From: Prorocentrum cordatum
Lineage: Eukaryota > Sar > Dinophyceae > Prorocentrales > Prorocentraceae
Assembly: GCA_963575745.1 (NCBI GenBank)
Contig: CAUYUJ010003891.1
Location: 918,193 to 953,192, forward strand
Direction: 5' to 3'
DNA: 35,000 bases
Shown here: one piece after another, positions 28,381 to 35,000 of the stretch
Layout of the letters: the number at the start of each line of letters is the position of its first letter
How positions within the stretch are numbered: position 1 is the stretch's first letter
The notes under the pieces: model-generated
Told to the model about the DNA's origin: nothing
Databases searched by the model: none
The model's input: the letters and a program-made list of their open reading frames with translations, nothing else
Made by a program: the position numbers and the translations under genes

Positions 28381-28402
28381 CTTGAGCCAAGACAGCGTCG
28401 GA
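28381..28402 (-). other. Possible degenerate spliced-leader relict
   Basis: On the minus strand, matches the spliced leader at 17 of 22 positions ungapped, including the final 10 bases TTGGCTCAAG and the CCG near its start. No clear gene follows on that strand. Confidence 0.45.
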
Positions 28403-28578
28403 TATAGCGTTCGCTATACAGCCTCACCTTCAACGTCGCTTAGAGCCGGATGGGGAGAGGCCGAACGCTAGATCCAGGTCCTAGCGACTTGAATACAATA
28501 ACGAATGATGAGGACACTTTTTTTTGGATTTTTTCTTCCAGCGCCCCCAGCATCGCACGGCAACAAGGACATTATAAA

Positions 28579-28619
<41 letters not shown>

Positions 28620-28972
28620 AAAAAAAAAGAGAAAAATAGCGAAATAGAGAAAGAGAGGGAGGGTGGGAGGGGGGGGGAGACAGAGCACAGAGCGTTAGGG
28701 CCGGTCGTGGCGCATTGCCACGGCCAGCCGCGGACGATTATGGACTGTCACGGGCAAGGCCGCGCGGCTGCTCACATGCAATTAAGGGGCGCACAGCCAG
28801 TGGGCCCGACGTCAAAGCGCGCAGCGCGTGAGGGTTTATGACCGAGCGGTCAAATCAAAACAAAAAATAATAATACCAGTGTCCGGGCGCTCGTGGCAGC
28901 TGCGGAGCTGCAGGTATATGTGGTCGAGGCTTTGGGCCCCCCCCCCTAATGCGAATGCCATCGCCCCCCGCG

Positions 28973-29012
<40 letters not shown>

Positions 29013-29335
29013 CGCACACACACACACACACACACGATGCCCCCCCCCTATGGGGGTGGGCGTGACGTGGTGGCTCCCCCCGGTGCGTTGCTGTGGGTGT
29101 GTGCGGGGTGGCGCCATGCCCCCCTCCCCCCCTCCCCCCCCGCGGGTGCGGCGCGGGTGCGGCGGGTGGCTGGGATTGGCGTCATGTTGACAGCTCTGGT
29201 GCTCGACGTCGTCGCCGCCGCCGCTGGTGGCGCCGCCGACGTCGTCGTCGTTGTCGTTGTCGTCGTTGACGTCGTCGCCGTTGTCGGTGTCGTCGTCGTC
29301 GTCATTGCCGTCATCGTCGTCGTCCTCCTCCTCCT
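28403..29335. repeat. Microsatellite-rich intergenic stretch
   Basis: Holds a GA tract (28579-28615) running into poly-A, a CA tract (28976-29036) and GTC/GTT-type repeats (29205-29330). No gene seen. Confidence 0.8.
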
Positions 29336-29339
29336 GGCC

Positions 29340-29440
29340 CTCGCCCTCGCCCACCCCCCCCCCCCCCCCCAACTGGGGGGGGGGGGGGGGGCGAGGGCAC
29401 CCGGGCCCATCCCATCTGGGGGGGGGGGGAGGGGGCGAGG
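29340..29440. repeat. Poly-C/poly-G inverted repeat
   Basis: GCCCTCGCCCA plus ~17 C is followed after AACT by ~18 G and GCGAGGGC, forming a long G:C stem; a second G-run and GCGAGGGC follow at 29419-29440. Homopolymer lengths are as printed and are prone to sequencing error. Confidence 0.85.
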
Positions 29441-29559
29441 GCCCAGAGCCCGCGATCATATATGCCCGTGGCCGGGCGAGGATAACTACTTGTAGGTATG
29501 CATGTACGCGCCCGGGCAAAAATAACTACTTGTCTGTGTTTGGGTAGTCGTCCTCATGG

Positions 29560-30190
29560 ATATCCGCTGGCCCTGAATAGGGCCCCTCTTGTTGGCGCCG
29601 TGTCTTTCTTGCCTCGATGGGGCATGTACTTCGTTGCGTCGTATTTGAAGGAGTGATTGCCCTCCCTTCATTACTTGCAGCAGCAGTGCCCGATCGGCGC
29701 GCCCTTTGGCGTGACCGTCAGCAGCCGCGTCTCGCGCGTCACACCCCCGCGCTTTACGACCTACACCTTGGTCCATCATTGTCTTATCCAACTGAAGTGC
29801 CCTGGCAGGGCGCGCGCGGCCGGCTTCTTCAAGTCCTTACTTGACCAGCATTCAAAAACCGACGCAGCGCCCATGGTAATGATGGCCTTAATGCTGGGAC
29901 ACCCGGACTCCATAATGTTCTCAAGTCGAGCGGGCGTTAGGGGGCAAGTTTAAAGCTCATGTAGCGCAACTACGACAGGGTAGCAGTCCTCGCGATTATG
30001 AGCGGCTGCCTATGTTTCAGCTGAGCAGCTGGAACGCAACTGCAAGCGACGCATGTACTACTGCCGCGCCGTCAGGCGCGCAGCTGTGCAGTGAGAGGTC
30101 GGCCACTCGGACGCCGCATCACTTGACCTCGTCATCTTCGCCCTCATTAGGGCGACGATATCCTGGGTCACTGTGCAGGCCCCTTTCTCC
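29560..30190 (-). pseudogene. Copia RNase H region, decayed
   Basis: Removes RNA from the RNA-DNA hybrid in intact elements. Two anchors: LHSDPGYRRPNEGEDDEVK (30179-30122) followed at once by a TGA (30119-30121) and then GVRVADLSLHS in the same frame; and near the end RDAAADGHAKGRADRALLLQ with VMKGGQSLLQI (about 29740-29640). Both are segments I know from the C-terminus of dinoflagellate copia-like polyproteins. The stretch between them has no continuous frame. Confidence 0.65.
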
Positions 30191-30337
30191 TGTCGGAGTC
30201 ACGAGCTGTTAGATTACCTTCACTGGATATTGCTGCAGTTTGCGCGCGGCGGCGTTCAGTCTTCGCACTTGGAGGTCTGTGGGCCCCCGCGCGCGCTGCA
30301 AGGATAACGCGCGCGCGATCAACCACGCCTGAAAGAT

Positions 30338-31432
30338 TCATGCACGCGCCAAGCCGCCACGTAAACTGAAGAACATGTCGGATACTGGCTTCGTTGTACT
30401 TTCTTCCGCTACAGCGCCCGTGAGTTCTGGGTGCTGCACTGGGCAGCGCTGTTTACTGCGTTCGTCCTGATGTAGCCGGGCGCGACCGCCCTCGGTCCGA
30501 GCGTAGTGCCCGGTGCAATTGGTGCAACAATGTCTGCTCAAATTGCATGCGCCGAATGTACTTTCTACACGCGCAACGTGCTTGACAGTGGTGTCCTCCA
30601 CTCCTGCCACGCGCGCGTAGTCGACGTGCCTGGCCGTTGGGTTTTAACCCAAATCCTCGCGTGATGGTTCGAAGCTTCAGTGAGCATGCCCTGAGGGCTT
30701 CTTTGGTGCGTGTGCCTGGCTTACGACACTGCAAATAGTGCTTTGACGCGTCATGGGGCGAAGCCGGGCAGTGTTCGCGGCGCCGAGGCCGAACAAGGTG
30801 GAAGACTAAAGCAGACCATGCTTTGTTTCACTCCAGTGGCTCCTGCCAACTCATGAGAGGTCGCACCTTTCAAGAAAAGCCTTATCTAGATCCATGGGCG
30901 CCATGGCCCATTGTTTCTTGCGCGCGGCCGCGCTAGCGAGCAATCTCTGGCTTGCTCGAGAGGCTGCGCCTGGAAAGGCTTCTACGTCGAATGCTTGTAC
31001 GTCTATAAAGCCACCAGGAACAAGGCGTAGTCGTGGAGTTCTTTCCGTCTCGCCTTTGTCGTTCTTGACGAACTTACACATGCACGCGTATCTAGAGGCC
31101 ACGATGTCGGGAACATTCTTGACGCCCTGCATCTCGAACCAATTATCACCGCACAATGTTCTGAGATATGCGCGCAAAGCCGTGCTATTATTTGTCGGGG
31201 CGGCTTGCATTTATGCCTTCACCTGGAGATCGTCTTCCTTGACGACCGCGGCTGTTGTTGCTGCGTCTGAGACGCATGCGCACATTTTGGTTACTTGGTC
31301 GCAGCGTAGCGACTCGCATTGTTGCTCTGACAAAACAACTGCAGTGTCAATAATGAAAAATAGCTCAACATACTGACCGTGTTCGTCCAAATCGAGATCG
31401 CATATATCGACGCATGCTGTGGACCAAGGCAC
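30338..31432 (-). pseudogene. Copia reverse transcriptase, decayed
   Basis: The frame 31432-30851 reads DLDEHGQYVELFFI, LCGDNWFEMQGVKNVPDIVA, RYACMCKFVKNDKGE, LRLVPGGFIDVQAFDVEAF, SRASQRLLASAAARKKQWA and MDLDKAFLE, the copia RT fingers and motif A; one TAA (31211-31213) interrupts it. The next part continues in other frames (SHELAGATGVKQSMVCFSLPP; CRKPGTRTKEALRACSLKLR; VARVESTFGACNLS; PELTGAVAEESTTKPVSDMF). The expected Y/HVDD motif between the last two groups is gone. At least three frame changes. Coding capacity is lost although residue similarity is still easy to follow. Confidence 0.8.
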
Positions 31433-31885
31433 CAGGGAGGTTTCGTGGGCGTCGTATTTCCGAGCGTAACTTATTTATCGCAAGTGTCCTTGCCCCTCAC
31501 TGGCCGCAGCCACGAGCGCGTGGTTGTCTGTAACCATCTCAATGGGCACAGAACACAAGGGCTCACATGAATGCGTCTCGAGCAGCTCCTTTTCCTCTTG
31601 GAGCACGACACACCGCGTTTCCATGATGTGTGCTTCCAGATCCACTGCTGATTCCTCAGCAATGGTCGATGGCCTGCCGTCAAGTGCGGCCGACGCTGCA
31701 GGTCGCTCCTCCTCTCGGACGTGGCTGCGCGACGCTGGCGCGTCCGCCAGGTCGTCAAACTTTGATGGGTCCCCGTCAACGCCTGCTAAACTTTTTGAAT
31801 GCTTCAAGCAATAGATAATTCGCGCGCGTGGCTTCAGTAATGTCATGAATGTTGAGAGTGGTACCTTCGGATTCGAGATATGAAA

Positions 31886-32293
31886 TCACGGTGCGACGTC
31901 GCTGTCATAGCAAACCAGGGCACTGCTATCAGCATATGGTGCCGCTGGTAGCCTGTGAATGCCTCTAGCCAGACGGACCGCCGCAACGTCTCCTATCATG
32001 AAGTACTTTCTGACGGGCAACTGTAAGGCTACATGTAGTTTGGGCGGGAGACGACTGGCTGCAGTCATCCGCGAGTGTCCATGCCCGGTCGGCAAGTAGA
32101 CAAATACCATAACAAGTTTCTCCGCGGGCAGGCTCGCGATGGAGGCCACGGCAATTCGCATTGCCGCAGTGCCCGGGCCGATCTCACGGACCACGAATAC
32201 ATCTATATATAGAATGCGCGCCGTAAGTCTGCGCGCTGCACCGAGACTTCCCGACCGCCGACACGCGCTGCAGCCTGGCCACGGTCGGGGCAA
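31886..32293 (-). pseudogene. Copia polyprotein linker between integrase and RT
   Basis: A 135-codon frame containing RKYFMIGDVAAVRLARGIHR and LPAAPYADSSALVCYDSD. I recognise this conserved stretch from dinoflagellate copia-like polyproteins, where it lies between integrase and RT; its function is unknown to me. Its position here agrees. Confidence 0.55.
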
Positions 32294-32619
32294 TTACTTG
32301 CGTTGTGGGCGATGGGGCATGGGCCGTTCCATTCACCCCGGTCGTCCTTAGTGGCGGTCGAACGGTGGCGGCCCACGGGATGCCCTGGCTGATAGTGGTG
32401 GTGTCCCGCTGCTGTCGTCTCTGTGCGTAGGGCTCTGTTGGTTTCAGCTCCTATAGTGGCTTGTGTAATGGCCTCAATGCTTATTTCTCTGGTCCTCTAT
32501 TCTCGGTTGTGATCGGACGTTTCCGCCCCCTGCTGGTAGCCCAATGTCGGTGCGTCTGGGAAACAGGCTGGTCGTCGCCCGTGAAGTGCTCGGCATGGAG
32601 ATACCCCGTTCTAGAACGT

Positions 32620-33223
32620 GACTGCACTTCAAGCGAATCGGCCTTCGTGCAGCAAGCGTGCAAAATCCAGGGGAATTGCGTACCGTCTAAATTTTCCTTC
32701 CATAACATGCGAGGCGTGCCACAGAATACCGCTGCGTGCTTCGATAGCAGTGGCATACTGGCCCCTGGTAAACATGCGAAGCTCTGTGCCTTTCGCCTTC
32801 AGCATGGATTTGACCGCGTCATTGTTCAGAGCGCCTTCACCATCGGAGTACAGCACTGTAGCTGGGCCGTGCTGCATCCAGCAGTTGCGATAGGCGTCCA
32901 ATACCGCGTGCGTCGTCCTGTCAGCAATCTCCTGGCCTTCAGACCAACGGGTGCATCGGTCAACGATGTGGAACGCGATGTGTTGTTTGTAAGACATCAA
33001 TTCACACTCGACTTTCTCATTGAATTCGGCACAAAAGACTCACTGAGGGCATGACAGTATCACCCGGTTTCTCCCAGGCCCTGCACCCGCGGCATGAGTC
33101 TACTACTCCACTTACCATGGTTCGTCGTACAACAAAACTTCCTACGCGCGACAGTATCGTACGCATCTGTGGTTCGGAAGCGCGATGCCAGCGCATATCT
33201 GATTTTCGTAGCTCTTCTAGCAC
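32620..33223 (-). pseudogene. Copia integrase (zinc-binding and catalytic core), decayed
   Basis: Would insert the cDNA into the genome. The frame 33223-33017 gives the pre-integrase segment (MRTILSRVGSF; VDSCRGCRAWEKPGD; VMPSVSL), including a C-x2-C pair. A shift near 33030 leads to EKVECELMSYKQHIAFHIVD and the core frame 33000-32629. The catalytic triad is visible: Asp in HIVDRCTRW, Asp in LYSDGEGAL and Glu in YATAIEARSG; by my count 33 residues separate the last two, two short of the usual 35. The core is open in this frame but detached from its zinc-binding part. Confidence 0.75.
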
Positions 33224-33589
33224 GGTGGTCGGATCGTAGTTCCGTAAGTTGTGGAGACCTATCTGAATGTCAAAACTTGACCAGGCAAGTAACCTTGCAC
33301 GCGGCCGTGCTTCCGCTGGAAGCGGGGGAAGGGGCGGCGCCGCGCCGCTCTCCTCTCGCCCGCGTCGCCCCGCGACACGCGGGGGGTCAGCGGGGCTGCT
33401 GGCCCCAGGGCCACTGCGCGCGCCTCGTCATGTCGCAATAGCTGCTGGCACGCACAGTTGGGTCTTGGGGATTTCTACGTGAGGGCAAGGGTGCACGTGG
33501 CCGTGCTTCTCCCCAGGGTCCCTGTCGAGCTGGTGGTAGCTCTGCTGGTGCAGGTGCCTCGTCAAAGGTCATCTGGTGCCGCTGCTGGC

Positions 33590-33960
33590 TCAGCAGCAGC
33601 AGCGGCACGTGCAGGTGCCCCTTCCCGCCGGTTCTGGCGCAGCCCGCGCAGCTTGTCCGCGGTTGTCTCGTAGTTGCAACGGTTGGGCAAACCTGCACTT
33701 GCCCGCAACCAGTGGGTGGCCCCGCTTGTGTTTGCCATAGTCCTTTCTGCGATTTGGGCACACCCAGTGATAGAGTTCCTTGTCGTACCAACGGCATTGA
33801 CGCGGATTTCGGTTGCGACATGGCGAATTCATTTGAGCGCTGTCGATGCAAACTGGGCAGCCAAGTCCTCCCGACGGCGGTCGAATGATGGATCCGTTCT
33901 CTCCCCGTGGCATAGCGGGATCGTCGAGGCCGATTCCAACGCCGTTGACCACGAGGGCGT
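33590..33960 (-). pseudogene. Cys/His-rich segment upstream of integrase
   Basis: Part of the frame 34204-33590. Contains CIDSAQMNSPCRNRNPRQCR, then WYDKELYHWVCPNRRKDYGK, then HKRGHPLVAGKCRFA. The spaced Cys/His residues suggest metal binding. I recall comparable segments in dinoflagellate copia-like polyproteins. The extreme C-terminus of the frame is low-complexity. Confidence 0.5.
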
Positions 33961-33999
33961 TCGCGCAGTACCTGTCGGCAATAGAGTTACTGCCTCGTG

Positions 34000-34850
34000 C
34001 GTAAAGGGACTTTACAACCTGTGCTGCATATACGATCATAGATTGCACCTTTGGCGTGTAGTGGGCCGCCTGCGCCAGTCCTCGGTTGCGCGCTCGGGCG
34101 CGTTCACGATTGCCAGAACATCTCTTGTTTTCAAAGGGTGTGAAAATTGCGTGGCGATTTGCAATTATCTCCGTAGGTTTCTTGATGGGAGCGCCATGAA
34201 TCACGTGGTCCTGTCGAGCACTGGTCTATCACTTGCGCGCAGGTGGCCTTGCGTTTGGCTAGCGTCGTCCAGAGAGGAATCTCATTTACCCAAGTGCCAA
34301 CCGGCTGTTCCCTAAAGAACATGCGTTGAAGGTCGTCGTGCGCGACGGCTACCTTTCCGCGGGGGGCGCTGCGGGGAAGCCCCCCCCCCCCCTGCGGTGC
34401 TTCTACCAAGTGTCGCAATTAACTTCGGAGCTTCAAAACGATGGCAAGCCTGCAGTCCAGCAGTTGGGTTGCCACATCACCATTGACAAAACGCGCGCGC
34501 GGATAATCCCCCGCAGCGCGTCGCGCACGCGGGCTACCCAGGTCAGCGATGGCACGTGTATCTAGGTAATCTCCACAAGCAAGCTTCCCCTTGAAGGCGA
34601 TTTGCGATGCGCCGCCAGTGCCTCTCCATAGTTCTGATACATCTACGCAGTTGCCCCCTCCATAGCATAATGGGGGGAACAATGGTAAATGTCGTGGCGC
34701 GGGTGTCCGCAATGCCACTTGGCAATGTTAATGAGAGGCTGTCGCCACCATCTGACTCCAGCTCTTCCAGTAGAACGTCGGGGATCATTGCGGCGTCTCC
34801 TAAGCCGTTGAGGTCGTCACCAGTCGTCGTTGCCGCCTTCAACATGCGCT
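34000..34850 (-). pseudogene. Accessory domain upstream of the copia integrase, decayed
   Basis: Pieces in three frames: LEELESDGGDSLSLTLPSG and TTFTIVPPIMLW (34845-34543 frame); CVDVSELWRGTGGASQ, GKLACGDYLDTRAIADL and GDVATQLLD (34718-34419 frame); DLQRMFFREQPVGTWVNEIP and RKATCAQVIDQCSTG (34418-34131 frame); then IKKPTEIIANRHAIFTPFEN and RCSGNRERARARNRG (34204-33590 frame). I know this as a recurring module next to copia pol in dinoflagellate proteins. The VDV..LW.G.GG start and its spacing to later motifs resemble a Rossmann-fold methyltransferase; this is a suggestion only. Confidence 0.5.
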
Positions 34851-35000
34851 GGTACCTTTTTTCGGCTTGATGCTCGCTTCCTTATCAGCCTTCTTGTTTT
34901 ATCTGGGCATCGGTGGGTAGCGATGCACGCGCGTTTGGCACGTCCACCAATATCGGAAAAGTCGGGATGTAGGTGGGCCCGCGTCGCCATGCCCAATCGA

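Larger units (their letters stand above)
29560..34850 (-). mobile_element. Ty1/copia-type retrotransposon pol region, decayed
   Basis: Read on the minus strand, protein segments appear in the order accessory domain (34.85-34.0 kb), Cys/His-rich segment (33.95-33.6), pre-integrase and integrase (33.22-32.6), linker (32.29-31.89), reverse transcriptase (31.43-30.34) and RNase H (30.19-29.56). Integrase before RT is diagnostic of copia against gypsy order. Stops and frame changes separate most segments, and the RT active-site motif is lost, so it cannot be active. LTRs are not identified; the 5' end (Gag, protease) would lie beyond 35000. About 5.3 kb is colinear, so it decayed mainly by point changes and small indels rather than by large deletion. 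Confidence 0.85.

Overview
The window looks like gene-poor nuclear DNA from a dinoflagellate. The evidence is a near-perfect copy of the dinoflagellate spliced-leader sequence (21 of 22 positions, minus strand, 4260-4281) at the 5' side of a retroelement, retroelement proteins of types I know from dinoflagellate predicted proteomes, very high GC, and dense micro- and minisatellites. Genus cannot be fixed from this sequence; Prorocentrum, Polarella or a Symbiodiniaceae relative would all fit. I see no convincing host housekeeping gene and no tRNA or rRNA. Every coding segment I can support lies on the minus strand and belongs to a mobile element.

Layout. 1-4281: the 5' part of a LINE-type retrotransposon (ORF1, endonuclease, reverse transcriptase running off the left edge), preceded by the spliced-leader relict. 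4282-6720: CACGTG-core tandem repeats, a GCATT pentamer field, ~105-bp repeats, two perfect or near-perfect inverted repeats and a 390-bp TCC tract. 7749-8495: an imperfect duplication in which one copy carries a 175-bp inverted-repeat element and the other is the empty site. 8764-9960: a broken tyrosine recombinase. 9970-13260: three successive tandem-repeat fields (110 bp x 15; ~200 bp x 4; a degenerate GCAATTCTGGGCGC family). 13526-16763: a retroelement Gag with a CCHC zinc knuckle, split by a +1 shift. 17394-17968: a palindrome made of palindromes, then two different inverted-repeat elements. 18.1-21.7 kb: microsatellites and CCAAGAGGCC-type repeats. 21.7-24.07 kb: remains of a second Gag plus a protease region. 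24.4-29.4 kb: repeats and further inverted-repeat elements. 29.56-34.85 kb: a decayed Ty1/copia-type pol, colinear from an upstream accessory domain through integrase, reverse transcriptase and RNase H.

How it fits together. The elements are of different ages. The LINE frames are almost intact (one in-frame TAG, one +1 shift), the Gag at 13.5-16.8 kb has one shift, and the recombinase and both copia remnants carry several stops and shifts. Two small inverted-repeat families (called A and B here) are scattered through the right half, and family A has an internal empty-site control that fixes its ends and a 5-bp target duplication. The most interesting items are the spliced-leader-tagged LINE, family A with its empty site, the recombinase whose catalytic tyrosine position reads as a stop, and the nested palindrome.
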